Counted from the first letter of the stretch, positions 54,133-63,568 are shown. The stretch: 64,000 nt of DNA from an uncultured Clostridium sp. (GCA_947648905.1 CANSPP010000001.1:26230-90229), one strand, 5' to 3'. Made by a program: numbers and translations. The notes: generated by a model from the sequence alone, not told the origin.

Positions 54133-54384
54133 TTATGTCAAAAGTTTTTTAATGGGGTTATAACATTTGATAAAAATTGTTATTCGTTCCGCTTCTCGCT
54201 CAATTTTATTAACAATTTTTACTGTCTTTGTCTTTTTCTTGCTTTTTGCCAAATGCGTATTAAGTTCATTGTTTGCTTGTGCTATCTTTATTAATAAATT
54301 ATTTGCAACATCTTTTGCTTTTAATATTTTTTCACTTTCTTTTTCAATAACTTTTTCTATTGTTTTACTGTCCTTTTTCTCCAC
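54133..54384 (-). CDS. Lys/Glu-rich coiled-coil protein (tentative)
   Basis: 83 residues, GTG start with AAAAAGG eight bases upstream. Nearly all charged helix (KTIEKVIEKESEKILKAKDV, HLAKSKKKTKTVKIVNK). Could be an accessory of element 2 or only a low-complexity frame. Confidence 0.4.
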   Translation of the reverse strand: MEKKDSKTIEKVIEKESEKILKAKDVANNLLIKIAQANNELNTHLAKSKKKTKTVKIVNKIEREAERITIFIKCYNPIKKLLT

Positions 54385-54539
54385 TTTTTCTGCCTTTTTA
54401 TAATATCAATATACCGCTTCTTTACCGTCTTTTTATAGTGTCGGAAAAATATAAAAAAAAGGTCTTGTTTTAGTCTCCTTTTTGTCTTGTTTTTGTCTTA
54501 TTTTTTAGTACCTATTTTTTACCTTTTTATTTAGCAATT

Positions 54540-54580
54540 AAAACGAAGCGGTTAGTAGTTCCGCTTCGTTTACTTTTATT
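54540..54580. terminator. Strong hairpin near the right end of element 2
   Basis: AAACGAAGCGG/CCGCTTCGTTT, 11-bp stem, followed by ACTTTTATT. Confidence 0.7.
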
Positions 54581-54751
54581 ATATATGAATTTTTACTGCA
54601 ATAAATACTGCAATACAAAAATACTATTAAAATATATCGTATATCTTATAAACATATAACAACCATATTTTATTGAAATAGTAGTACTTAAATATGCTTT
54701 AAATATACAATATACATACAGCATAGATACTATAAAATCAATAGTTTTGCT

Positions 54752-54764
54752 CTGGCTCACCATA
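54752..54764. repeat. Right attachment core of element 2
   Basis: CTGGCTCACCATA, the same 13 bp as in tRNA-Arg(TCT). Confidence 0.78.
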
Positions 54765-54805
54765 AAAGCCGTTATACATATTAGTATAACGGTTTTTATT
54801 TTTTC
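54764..54805 (+). terminator. Probable original terminator of tRNA-Arg(TCT), displaced by element 2
   Basis: AAAGCCGTTATAC/GTATAACGG stem with TTTTTATTTTTT, directly behind the right core. Confidence 0.75.
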
Positions 54806-55022
54806 TATTTGCAACAAAAGTAATGATGCTAAACGACATTGGTGCACTAATTGTTAACCATATTTATAACATTCTAAATATTCAAAATATCTATTTTTAA
54901 ATATTTTGTTCGTTTTTTTGAATTTTTTATCTGTTTTATTATCATATTATTACTATGTTCAATATTTAATTTCACGTTGTTATACTATTACTAACACTTA
55001 TAAACATAAAGGAGGCGCCAAA

Positions 55023-55352
55023 ATGGACTCTGTTTCTAAATCAAATATTGATAAAATTTTTGGTAAATTGTTAAGGGATTATCGCATAAAGTCTGGGCTA
55101 ACTCAAGAAAAACTTTCTGAACAGTTAGGTATTTCTTTAAAATATATTTCAAGAATTGAAAATGGTAATAATGGTGTTAAAACTCAAACACTAATTAAAT
55201 ATATGAATATTTTAGGAATTACTCCTAATACATTATATAAAGAATTTATCACAAATGCTGATATTAAAGATTCTATTGAATTGTCAGAAAAGATAGACAA
55301 ACTGTCTGAAGAAAATAAAACCTTAATTTCTTCAATTATAGATTTGTTATAA
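55023..55352 (+). CDS. XRE-family transcriptional regulator (SinR-like)
   Basis: 109 residues from ATG 55023 with a full GGAGGCG site. HTH at about 13-65: LLRDYRIKSGLTQEKLSEQL then GISLKYISRIENGNNGVK. The C-terminal part (about 75-109) is a short dimerisation helix. Chromosomal, single gene with terminator. Confidence 0.9.
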   Translation: MDSVSKSNIDKIFGKLLRDYRIKSGLTQEKLSEQLGISLKYISRIENGNNGVKTQTLIKYMNILGITPNTLYKEFITNADIKDSIELSEKIDKLSEENKTLISSIIDLL

Positions 55353-55357
55353 ATGCA

Positions 55358-55396
55358 AAAAACTGTAGTTTAAATTTAAAACTACAGTTTTTTTGT
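55358..55396. terminator. Bidirectional terminator
   Basis: AAAACTGTAGTTT/AAAACTACAGTTTTTTT between converging genes. Confidence 0.85.
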
Positions 55397-55399
55397 TCA

Positions 55400-56797
55400 T
55401 TATTCTTGCCAAAATGCTTTATAAGTTTTATATGCAGAATAAACATCATATTTACTTGTTACTTCATATGGCGCATGCATTGAAAGTACTGGTACACCAC
55501 AATCAATTACATCTGCTCCCTTGTTAGCTATAATGAAGGCTATTGTTCCGCCACCTCCAACGTCAACTCTTCCAAGTTCTACCACTTGATAGTCTATTCC
55601 GTTTTTTTCTAATATATTTCTTACCCAAGCTACATATTCTGCATTTGCATCTGATGCTTCTGATTTTCCTCTTGAACCAGTATATTTGTTAAGGCTTATT
55701 CCTTTTCCTATAAATCCTGCATTGTATTTGTCTGATACAGATGCATAAATTGGGTCAAATGCTGCATCAACATCTGATGATAACATTTTTGAGAAACAAA
55801 ATACTCTGTCTAGTAAATTTGGTCTGTTTACTCCTAATTTGTTTAGAATTTCTGATATAAAGAAGTCAAACATATGTGATTCCATTCCTGTATTTCCCAT
55901 ACTTCCTATTTCTTCTTTGTCAGATAAAATACATACTGCTGTATTTTTTACATTTTCTAATTCCATCATTGCTTGTAAAGATGTAAATGCACATACTTTG
56001 TCATCTTGACCATATGCTGCAACCATACTTCCATCAAATCCTAAGCTTCTTGCCTTAAATGCTGGAACTAGCTCAATTTCTGAGCTTGTAAAATCAACTT
56101 CTGTTATTCCATATTTTTGGTTTAATATATTTAATATGTTTAATTTTACTCTTTCTGAAACTTTTTCATCTCCATATGGAATGCTTCCTATTAATAGGTT
56201 TAGTGCTTCTCCATCAATTCCATCTTTTAATTTCTTTTGCATTTGGTCTTGAGCTAAATGTGGTAATAAATCTGTAATTGTAAATATTGGGTCATTCTCA
56301 TCTTCCCCTATATTAATTTCAACTTTCTCTCCATTTGGTTTTACAATTACTCCATGCATACTAAGTGGTATTGTTGTCCATTGATATTTCTTTATTCCCC
56401 CATAGTAGTGAGTTTTAAAATATGCTAGCCCTGTATCTTCATATAATGGGTTTGGTTTTAAGTCTAATCTTGGTGAATCTACGTGTGAACCAATTATATG
56501 TAGTCCATCTTCTATTGGTTTTTCTCCAATTATTGCTAGATACATACTTTTTTCTCTATTTACAAAATAAACTTTATCTCCTGGCTTTAAAGTATCAAAT
56601 TCTATTATATCTCTGTAACCATTTTCATCAGCCATTTTTCTAGCTTGTTTTATAAACTCTCTTTCTGTTTTTCCTTTATTTAAAAAGTTCATATATTTTT
56701 TAGAAAAGTTAAAAATTGCTTCTCTTTCTCTCTCATCTGCCTTTTCCCATCCTGTCTTTGTTGGTTTGAATAATTTTTCTTTTAAATTTTCTTCCAT
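55400..56797 (-). CDS. M18 family aminopeptidase
   Basis: 465 residues. Metal-binding and catalytic motifs of M18: HIIGSHVDSPRLDL (His and Asp, about 83), DKEEIGSMG (Glu pair), DVDAAFDPIYA and, at the end, GVPVLSMHAPYEV. Cytoplasmic zinc enzyme that removes N-terminal residues, often Asp/Glu, from peptides. ATG 56797 with GGAGGATAA upstream. Usual length, intact. Confidence 0.95.
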   Translation of the reverse strand: MEENLKEKLFKPTKTGWEKADEREREAIFNFSKKYMNFLNKGKTEREFIKQARKMADENGYRDIIEFDTLKPGDKVYFVNREKSMYLAIIGEKPIEDGLHIIGSHVDSPRLDLKPNPLYEDTGLAYFKTHYYGGIKKYQWTTIPLSMHGVIVKPNGEKVEINIGEDENDPIFTITDLLPHLAQDQMQKKLKDGIDGEALNLLIGSIPYGDEKVSERVKLNILNILNQKYGITEVDFTSSEIELVPAFKARSLGFDGSMVAAYGQDDKVCAFTSLQAMMELENVKNTAVCILSDKEEIGSMGNTGMESHMFDFFISEILNKLGVNRPNLLDRVFCFSKMLSSDVDAAFDPIYASVSDKYNAGFIGKGISLNKYTGSRGKSEASDANAEYVAWVRNILEKNGIDYQVVELGRVDVGGGGTIAFIIANKGADVIDCGVPVLSMHAPYEVTSKYDVYSAYKTYKAFWQE

Positions 56798-56910
56798 ATT
56801 ATCCTCCTTCGTATTTTTTTGTAGTATATCACTATCTAATTTATTTTTCCACTATTTTTATAATTTATTCCAAAAAATTGGTTATACTAAGTCAAGAAAG
56901 GAATGATTTT

Positions 56911-58414
56911 ATGAATTCTTTATGGCTAACAAATTCAAAAATTTTTGAGAATAATATAAATAACAAAAATGACATTGAATCTGATGTATGTATTATAGGA
57001 GCTGGTATTTTTGGAATTACTTGCGCTTATTATTTAACTAATTTAGGTTTTAAAGTAACTGTTTTAGAAAAAGACTTTGTTGGAAGTAAAACAACAGGTC
57101 ATACAACTGGAAAAATTACAAGTCAACACGGATTGTTTTACAGATATTTAACTGATTCTTATGATAAAAAGTTTGCAAAGGATTATCTTGATGCAAATGA
57201 AGAAGCTATTAAAAATATAAAAGATATTATTGATACTGAAAAAATAAAATGCGATTTTGAGTATCAAAATAACTATGTATATGCTACTACGGACACAGAA
57301 TTAGAGGCTTTAAAGTTGGAGCAACAAGCTTTAGATGATATTGGATTTAATTCTGATTTTGTTACAAAAACTGGTTTACCGTTTGAAGTTCAAGGTGCTC
57401 TTTGCTTTAAAAATCAAGCTCAATTTAATTCCATTAAGTATTTAAATGGTCTATGTAAATCTATTATTTCTAAAGGTGGCGAAATTTTTACTCGGAACGC
57501 CTGCTTTTGACGTGCAAAAATTTGATGACACTTATACTACCTTTTGTAATGATTTTAAAGTAAAGTCTAAATATGTAATTGTAGCAACTCATTACCCTTT
57601 TATAAATTTTCCTGGACTTTATTTTACGAAAATATATCAATCAAGCTCTTATTTAATTGCGGTTGATACTAAAAAAACTTTATTTAATGGTATGTATATA
57701 TCAGCATCAGAACCTGCTTTCTCGTTCAGAACAGCAAAATATAATGGAAAAGAATTATTATTAATTGGTGGTGGAGAACACAAAACTGGTGAACCTCCTT
57801 CTTACGAATATACTTATGGTGCTTTAGAAGCTGTTGCAAAAAAATATTATCCAGATTGTGAAATACTATTTCGCTGGGATACACGAGACTGCATTTCCCT
57901 AGATAAAATTCCATATGTAGGACCATATTCTTCTCTTATGCCACAAGTTTTTGTTGGTACTGGTTTTAAGAAATGGGGAATGACTTTGTCTAATGTTTCG
58001 GCAAATATTGTTGTAGACGAAATTCTTCAAAAAGAAAATAAATATGCTTATTTATTTAATCCATCTCGCCTATCTGCCTTTAAAAACAGAGATGAATTTA
58101 AAAATATATTAGTACAATCAGCAAACTCTCTGCTTTTCAACAAATTGCGTCCTGCTCAAATGAATTTTGACGAAATTGCTAATGATTCTGGAAGTATAAT
58201 TGAAATTAATAATCAAAAAGTTGGTATTTATAAAGACCCTAATGGTAAGATATTTGCAGTTAAGCCTATTTGTACTCATCTTGGCTGTCAACTTTCTTGG
58301 AATGATGTTGATAAAACTTGGGATTGCCCTTGTCATGGCTCTCGTTTTGATTTTTCTGGTAAAAATTTATATGACCCTGCTATTAGAGATTTAGAAACTT
58401 ATGATTTAGATTAA
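56911..58414 (+). CDS. FAD-dependent oxidoreductase with C-terminal Rieske domain (YhfW type), one CGG +1 frameshift
   Basis: Joined model of 500 residues. ATG 56911 with AAAGGAATG upstream. Dinucleotide fold VCIIGAGIFGITCAYYL (about residue 22), then the FAD oxidase domain. Break at CGG 57493-57495; dropping the C gives GGEIFTGTPAFDVQKFD. C-terminal Rieske 2Fe-2S ligands CTHLGCQLSW and CPCHGSRFD (about 450-480). YhfW-like enzymes are cytoplasmic; substrate unknown. The FAD domain and the iron-sulfur domain lie on opposite sides of the shift. Confidence 0.9.
57493..57495 (+). other. CGG +1 frameshift site in the Rieske oxidoreductase
   Basis: Codon 195. ACT CGG AAC GCC TGC TTT TGA stops; dropping the C gives ACT GGA ACG CCT GCT TTT GAC. 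Confidence 0.87.
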
Positions 58415-58424
58415 TTTTGGGTGT

Positions 58425-58480
58425 TTTTGGGGGTCAGTTCCCAAAAACATCTTAAACTTTTTGGTTTGTCCCAAAAAGTT
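58425..58480. repeat. Self-complementary T/G-rich stretch behind the oxidoreductase
   Basis: TTTTTGGGGGTCAG-TTCCCAAAAA forms a stem, followed by ACTTTTTGG / CCCAAAAAGT, a second stem. Similar GGGTCAG/GGCCAGTCC cores recur at 63568-63600. Likely transcription stop plus repeat. Confidence 0.5.
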
Positions 58481-58586
58481 TTGAAAATTTTTGGACTTTT
58501 TGTTTGTTTTTGTTGACTTACAGCTCTTTTTTTGCTACAATTCTTTTATAATAATCATATATTTATATGTTTATTTTTTGTTTATT

Positions 58587-58630
58587 GAACTAGATTTCTC
58601 CGTTTTATAGAATCTAGTTCTTTTTTTGTT
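58587..58630. terminator. Terminator bounding the foreign cassette on the left
   Basis: GAACTAGATT/AATCTAGTTC stem, T-run TTTTTTTG. Confidence 0.8.
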
Positions 58631-58671
58631 CAAATTTTTATAATGATGTCTAAAAAATACTTTTTGTTGAT

Positions 58672-58700
58672 TTGACATTATGTAAAATTAATTGTATAAT
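58672..58700 (+). promoter_or_regulatory. Promoter of the foreign cassette gene
   Basis: TTGACA, 17-base spacer, TATAAT: near-consensus and stronger than most in the window. Confidence 0.8.
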
Positions 58701-58751
58701 TAGTATATGAACTTTTTAAGTTCTTTCATATGTGCGAAAGGAGAATACTTT

Positions 58752-59243
58752 ATGAGTAAAAGAACAGCACGCGATTTCTCCCGGTCTCAGATTAAACATA
58801 TTGCCGAGCAATATGCAACCACCCCATTGCGGTATTCTGCTGAGTATTTTTCAATAGAATATAAAATCAGCAAAAATACTTTTTATACGCTTTTAGATAA
58901 GGCTGTTGTAGAAAGTATTGTTGATTTGAAAACAGTAGACTATATGCAGCGGAAAGCTAGTGGAAACTCTGCAGGTCATGCTGGTGTTCCTGCTGCAGCA
59001 CGTTCTTTAAAACACTATAACCATTTAATAATGAAAAGGAATATTTATCTTCCTTCTCAGCAAGAAGCTACGCGAATCACTATTGATTTTGCTAAAAGCA
59101 ACTTGAGTATGTCTCAATATGCAAAAAAACTTTGCATTTCAAGCGATAGTGATTTATTGAAACGGATTATTCGGTCTAGTGTCGCTAATAATTATGTTGC
59201 TGGATATGTTGAAGAACTTCTTCGTCAGAAGAAAGCTATCTGA
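58752..59243 (+). CDS. Unknown protein with foreign codon usage, the only gene with in-frame CGG
   Basis: 163 residues, ATG 58752 with AAAGGAG upstream. Basic, helical; possible HTH-like stretches (YKISKNTFYTLLDKAV and MSQYAKKLCISSDSDLLKRI). Codons such as CGC, GCG, CCG, CGG (five times: after FS, PL, MQ, LLK and II) differ strongly from all neighbours. If CGG forces a +1 shift, this gene would stop early (TAG after about 50 codons), so it is either recently acquired and silent, or shows that CGG can be read. It forms a promoter-gene-terminator cassette. Function unknown. Confidence 0.72.
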   Translation: MSKRTARDFSRSQIKHIAEQYATTPLRYSAEYFSIEYKISKNTFYTLLDKAVVESIVDLKTVDYMQRKASGNSAGHAGVPAAARSLKHYNHLIMKRNIYLPSQQEATRITIDFAKSNLSMSQYAKKLCISSDSDLLKRIIRSSVANNYVAGYVEELLRQKKAI

Positions 59244-59268
59244 AACCATTACTAAAATGAAAGCAAAA

Positions 59269-59298
59269 AAGAAGTCTATAATAGACTTCTTTTTTGTT
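59269..59298 (+). terminator. Terminator bounding the foreign cassette on the right
   Basis: AAGAAGTCTA/TAGACTTCTT stem with TTTTTTG. Confidence 0.85.
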
Positions 59299-59361
59299 TG
59301 TGTTTTTTATATTGAACAATTTTATAATTTGTCGTATAATATCATTGTATGAGGTATTGAT

Positions 59362-59961
59362 ATGAAATATGTTTTTGAAGATTTTAATATTGAAGATAGA
59401 AAATCCAAAGTAATGTTCTCCGCTCCACATTGTTTTCCACAACTTAGAAATGGTGAAATTAAAAGTGCCGAACCTAAAACTAGTGTTTTAATTGAAACGT
59501 TATCTAAAGATTTTAACTGTTCGTGTATTTATAAAACTAAATTCTACAATAATGATCCAAATTGGGATGAAAACTCTACATACAAAGAGCAACTTGCGGA
59601 CTTTATATTGAAAAATAATGTAAAATTACTTTTCGACCTTCATAGTATGTATTATAAAAGACCTGTAGATGTTTGTGTTGGTATAAATTCGGGCAAAAAT
59701 ATTTTAAATAAATATGATATTTCTGATATGATTGTAGAATCATTTAAAGCCACAGGATTAAAAACAGTTTTAGTTGATAGTCCATTTTCTGCTGCTAATC
59801 CTAATACTGTTTCTGCTTATATTTCTAATAAATGTACTATTCCTTGTTTTCAATTGGAATTGAATAATAGGTTTTTATTATTAGATTATAAAAATGATGA
59901 TTCAAGTGTTGTTTACAATAGTTTTAAGAATATTTTTAATAATATTGATAATTTTATTTGA
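59362..59961 (+). CDS. N-formylglutamate amidohydrolase family protein
   Basis: 199 residues. Family pattern FSAPHCFPQLRNGEIKSAEP (His of the metal site), then KLLFDLHSMYYKRPVDVCVG (DLHS) and IPCFQLELN. The zinc hydrolase core resembles carboxypeptidase folds; members cleave N-formylglutamate or related amides. The protein is shorter than classic HutG-type enzymes, so the substrate is open. ATG 59362 with TGAGGTATT upstream. Confidence 0.82.
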   Translation: MKYVFEDFNIEDRKSKVMFSAPHCFPQLRNGEIKSAEPKTSVLIETLSKDFNCSCIYKTKFYNNDPNWDENSTYKEQLADFILKNNVKLLFDLHSMYYKRPVDVCVGINSGKNILNKYDISDMIVESFKATGLKTVLVDSPFSAANPNTVSAYISNKCTIPCFQLELNNRFLLLDYKNDDSSVVYNSFKNIFNNIDNFI

Positions 59962-59967
59962 AAAAGA

Positions 59968-60002
59968 AAAATCGTTAAAACTCTAAAGCTTTAACGATTT
60001 TA
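59968..60002. terminator. Bidirectional terminator
   Basis: AAATCGTTAAA/TTTAACGATTT stem between the hydrolase gene and the converging tRNA-Pro. Confidence 0.8.
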
Positions 60003-60004
60003 TA

Positions 60005-60080
60005 TGGTCGAGGTGACAGGGATCGAACCTGCGACCTCATGGTCCCAAACCACGCGCGCTACCAACTGCGCTACACCTCG
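60005..60080 (-). tRNA. tRNA-Pro (TGG)
   Basis: Minus-strand cloverleaf CGAGGTG ... CACCTCG with encoded CCA; anticodon loop TTTGGGA; T-arm GGTTCGATCCC. Confidence 0.95.
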
Positions 60081-60177
60081 ATATGCATTTTATTTCTAAC
60101 CGCTTATATATAATAGCACAAATTTAATCAATTTGCAATATTTTTTTAACATTTTTTGAATTTTTTTGAATTTCTCT

Positions 60178-60205
60178 TGAAAAATAACGTTTAAAACGTT
60201 ATAAT
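60178..60205 (+). promoter_or_regulatory. Promoter of tRNA-Arg(ACG)
   Basis: TTGAAA, 16-base spacer, TATAAT, 18 bases before the tRNA. A small AACGTTTAAAACGTT palindrome lies in the spacer. Confidence 0.7.
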
Positions 60206-60223
60206 ATTAAAGTATTTATATAT

Positions 60224-60300
60224 GTGCCTGTAGTTTAGCTGGATAAAATGCGAGCCTACGAAGTTCGAGACCGGGGGTTCGAGTCCCTCCAGGCACACCA
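60224..60300 (+). tRNA. tRNA-Arg (ACG)
   Basis: Cloverleaf GTGCCTG ... CAGGCAC with CCA; anticodon loop CTACGAA. After A-to-I editing it reads CGU, CGC and CGA but not CGG. A tRNA-Arg(CCG) is not in the window. Relevant to the frameshift hypothesis. Confidence 0.95.
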
Positions 60301-60330
60301 TTATTCAAAATATATTGAATTGTGTAGAAG

Positions 60331-60364
60331 CAGATAATTATTAGTTAATTATCTGTTTTTGTGT
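60331..60364 (+). terminator. Terminator of tRNA-Arg(ACG)
   Basis: CAGATAATTA/TTAATTATCTG stem with TTTTTG. Confidence 0.8.
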
Positions 60365-60436
60365 TTTTAGGGCTCCAAACCTAGGTGACATAATTTTCAA
60401 CTTCCCCATATAATAAAAAAGGGAGTGAATTAAATT

Positions 60437-62416
60437 ATGAAAAAATTATTATTTATAACATGGAGTATTTCTTATGGATATGGAACAGAAAAGTCTTTAG
60501 CAGATATACTAAATAAAATGGACAAGAGCAAATATTCAATTGATGTATTACCATTATTTAAAAATTCTCAAAACAATATTTTGAGTAGTGATATAAAGGT
60601 TTTAGAACCATTAATAGATTATACAAAAGAAAATCGTGATGAAAAAAAGGACATGGATTATTATTATTCAATATTAGCAAATCCATTAAAATTTAATAAG
60701 CTATTAAAAGATAGATATGACTGTGTAATTGCTTGTAATCATAATGCACCATCCTATTTTGCATCTTATATGAATAATACACCAAAAGTAGTATGGGTTC
60801 GTGGCGATATGAGCGAATTAAATTACAATAATTTTAATCCTACTACAGTTGAATATTCAGGGATAAAACAAGAGTATAATATGCAAAAAAACGTATTAAA
60901 AACTTTTGACAATATTGTAGTTATATCAGAAGTTGTAAAAAAAGCATTAAAAAATAATTTTGGAATAACAGAGAATATATATGAAATACCAAATTCAGTA
61001 GATATAGAAAAAATAAAAGCATTGAGTAATGAAAAAATCAAATTACCAAGAGGTCATCTATTTACTACACTTGGAAGATTAGATAACAATAAAAATCAAA
61101 TTCTTTTATTGAAAGCAGCTAAAATAGCAAAGAGGTATAGAGAAGATTTTAAAATTTATTTACTAGGTGATGGAGAAGATAGAAAAAAATTAGAGAGCTG
61201 TATCGAAGAAAATAATTTAGAAGAAAATGTACAAATATTAGGATTTAAAGAAAATCCATACCCTTATATTAAAAATAGTGTGGCAACTGTATTGACATCT
61301 TTTAGCGAAGGTTTTAGTTTAGCATTGGCTGAAAGCGCCATACTTGATACACCAATTATTTCAACAGATGTTGGAATTGCAAAAGAACTAATTGAAAAAT
61401 ATGACTGTGGAACACTTATCAATTATGATGAAAGAGAATTAGCAGATGTGCTATTAAAATATATGGAACAAAATGATAATAGCAAAGAGAAAAAACATTT
61501 TTGCATTGAAGACGAATTTGATATTCAAACAGAATTAGAAAAAACAATGCAAGTAATTGATGATACCATAGATAAGGCAGAAGGAAAAACGAAAATGAAA
61601 AAATTGCCTTATCCAGTGGAGAAAATTGATTATTACGATTTAGAAAATTATAAAATAAAAGAAAATTTACTTTATATTTTGGAAGTAAAAAAGGATAATG
61701 TTAAATATGAATATTTAATAAACCGAAAAACAGATAATGATAAATTGATTGTATTTAATAATGGAGCAATAGCAGGTGGAAATGTAAAAGTTCCAGTATT
61801 CCAAAGACATAGCTGGGCAAATATGATTAAAACATCTTCTGTATTTTGTATGGATCCAACATTATATGTAAATGATTTGTCTGTTGGATGGGGTGTTGGA
61901 AAAAATGATAATTATTATTTGGAAAATAGTAGCTTAATTTTAAAAACAATTATTCAAAAAATGAATATAAAACTAGAAGATACTGTTATATATGGTACTT
62001 CTGCTGGTGGCTTTTTGTCAATCATTATGGGAATTTATCTAAAAGGTGCAAAAGTTGTTGCAGATAACACACAATTAGATGTATCAAATTGGGCTTTTAT
62101 TAGCGCTGTGGATTATGTTATGGAGTATTGTTTTGATAATATAGGAACAGCGTTAAAATATCCTGAAAGATTTAATGTTGTAGAAGCATTTATAAAACAC
62201 AACTATGTTCCTAAAATCTATCTTCATGTAAATTTATGTTCTAAAGTAGATAATTCAATGCAGTTAGCTCCATTTTTGGAAAGAATTGAAACAATGAAAA
62301 ATGTTACAGAATATAATAATATCGAAGTTACTTTGCATTATGAAGAGAAAAAGGGACATGATGGATTAAGTCAAGATGAAGCAATAAAGTTTTTATATGA
62401 AGTATTAGACATATAA
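60437..62416 (+). CDS. Glycosyltransferase (GT4-like) fused to an alpha/beta-hydrolase-like domain
   Basis: 659 residues. Residues 1-385 are a GT-B glycosyltransferase: HLFTTLGRLDNNKNQILLLK, then FKIYLLGDGEDRKKLE and SFSEGFSLALAESAILDTPI (EGFSLALAE, the family-4 donor site). Residues about 400-659 form a second domain with a nucleophile-elbow motif VIYGTSAGGFLSIIMG (G-x-S-x-G) and a late HYEEKKGHDG (His). Possibly adds a sugar and then transfers or removes an acyl group on a surface polymer. ATG 60437 with AAAGGGAGTG upstream; cotranscription with the M23 peptidase gene 40 bases on. Confidence 0.84.
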   Translation: MKKLLFITWSISYGYGTEKSLADILNKMDKSKYSIDVLPLFKNSQNNILSSDIKVLEPLIDYTKENRDEKKDMDYYYSILANPLKFNKLLKDRYDCVIACNHNAPSYFASYMNNTPKVVWVRGDMSELNYNNFNPTTVEYSGIKQEYNMQKNVLKTFDNIVVISEVVKKALKNNFGITENIYEIPNSVDIEKIKALSNEKIKLPRGHLFTTLGRLDNNKNQILLLKAAKIAKRYREDFKIYLLGDGEDRKKLESCIEENNLEENVQILGFKENPYPYIKNSVATVLTSFSEGFSLALAESAILDTPIISTDVGIAKELIEKYDCGTLINYDERELADVLLKYMEQNDNSKEKKHFCIEDEFDIQTELEKTMQVIDDTIDKAEGKTKMKKLPYPVEKIDYYDLENYKIKENLLYILEVKKDNVKYEYLINRKTDNDKLIVFNNGAIAGGNVKVPVFQRHSWANMIKTSSVFCMDPTLYVNDLSVGWGVGKNDNYYLENSSLILKTIIQKMNIKLEDTVIYGTSAGGFLSIIMGIYLKGAKVVADNTQLDVSNWAFISAVDYVMEYCFDNIGTALKYPERFNVVEAFIKHNYVPKIYLHVNLCSKVDNSMQLAPFLERIETMKNVTEYNNIEVTLHYEEKKGHDGLSQDEAIKFLYEVLDI

Positions 62417-62455
62417 ACCTAAAACACCTCATATAAATATATGGGGTGGAATACA

Positions 62456-63568
62456 TTGATAATAAAAACTCTAAAAATCAATAAAAAACTAATAATAAGT
62501 GCAATCCTGTTATTAGTAACAATTGCATCAATAACAATATATTACACATTTGCGAACAGTGAAAACATCGAAAGTGACACAAAAAGTGAAACCAAAAAAG
62601 ACTTTATAAAGTGGGTCGACTTCAATGTAACAGCAGAAGCTATGAATTTGACCGCAAAACTTGATATAGACTCGCATACTAAAAACGAAGAAATAAAATA
62701 TAATTGGATAGAACTGCTGGCTTATTTAGCTTGTAAAAACGGTGGGGATTTTAAGAATTTTAAAAAGACTGATTTGGACACTTTAATTGCTAAAATTAAA
62801 GACGGCGAAACAATTGAAAGTTTAACTCAAGATTTAAAATTCTATGACTATTATTACGAGAGTTATAGTGCAGTTCTTTCTGGATTTATTGGAAACTATT
62901 CTATTGAAACCGAAAAACCTAAAAGTCAATCTAATTCAGAAGCGGATATTATAGAAGATGAAGACACTTCAAATGAAGAAAGTCTTTCTAACTTTGAAGA
63001 GAAATATGGGGTAAAAGCTTTTCTTCCAATTGCCAAAAATTACTCATTTAGTCACTATGATGACTTTGGTAATTCTAGGTCTTATGGTTTTAAAAGAACT
63101 CATTTAGGAAATGATTTAATGGGAAGTATTGGTACACCAATTATAGCCGTAGAGTCTGGTGTTATTGAGAATTTGGGTTGGAACCAATATGGCGGTTGGA
63201 GAATTGGTATCAGGAGTTTTGATACAAAAAGATATTACTATTATGCACATTTGCGAAAGAATCATCCTTATGCTGAAGGTATAGAACAAGGTATGGTTGT
63301 TAAAGCTGGGGATGTTATTGGTTATCTTGGTATGACCGGTTATAGTACAAAGGAAAATGTGAATAATATTAATGTTCCTCATTTGCATTTTGGTATGCAA
63401 CTTATTTTTGATGAGTCTCAAGTTGATAGCCCTAATGAAATTTGGATTGATGTTTATCAAATTGTTGAATTTTTGAAGCGTAATTGTTCTGAGGTCTATA
63501 TGTCCAACAAAGAAAGTAAAGATTATTCTAGAAAATATGATTTTATGGACGAAAACTTTAATGAATAG
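62456..63568 (+). CDS. M23 family peptidase, membrane-anchored
   Basis: 370 residues from TTG 62456, chosen because GGGGTGG lies seven bases upstream; the ATG at 62441 would overlap this site. One N-terminal helix (about 13-33), an outer helical domain (about 50-160), an acidic linker, then the M23 fold with RTHLGNDLMGSIGTPI (H and D), YYYAHL and VPHLHFGMQ (HxH). Lysostaphin-type endopeptidases cut peptidoglycan cross-links; this layout also occurs in sporulation proteins (SpoIIQ-like). All metal residues are present. Confidence 0.9.
   Translation: MIIKTLKINKKLIISAILLLVTIASITIYYTFANSENIESDTKSETKKDFIKWVDFNVTAEAMNLTAKLDIDSHTKNEEIKYNWIELLAYLACKNGGDFKNFKKTDLDTLIAKIKDGETIESLTQDLKFYDYYYESYSAVLSGFIGNYSIETEKPKSQSNSEADIIEDEDTSNEESLSNFEEKYGVKAFLPIAKNYSFSHYDDFGNSRSYGFKRTHLGNDLMGSIGTPIIAVESGVIENLGWNQYGGWRIGIRSFDTKRYYYYAHLRKNHPYAEGIEQGMVVKAGDVIGYLGMTGYSTKENVNNINVPHLHFGMQLIFDESQVDSPNEIWIDVYQIVEFLKRNCSEVYMSNKESKDYSRKYDFMDENFNE

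Larger units (their letters stand above)
46260..54764. mobile_element. Element 2: 8.5-kb integrative element at tRNA-Arg(TCT)
   Basis: Directly repeated 13-bp core at both ends, integrase beside the tRNA, and terminators behind both cores (the one at 54764-54805 probably being the original tRNA terminator). Contents: integrase, three short unknown genes, a secreted LysM protein, an HTH regulator, a replication-type HTH protein, a BRO/KilAC antirepressor, an excisionase-like gene requiring a CGG shift, another HTH gene and small genes. No virion or transfer genes are seen, so it is probably a satellite or degraded element. Confidence 0.8.
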
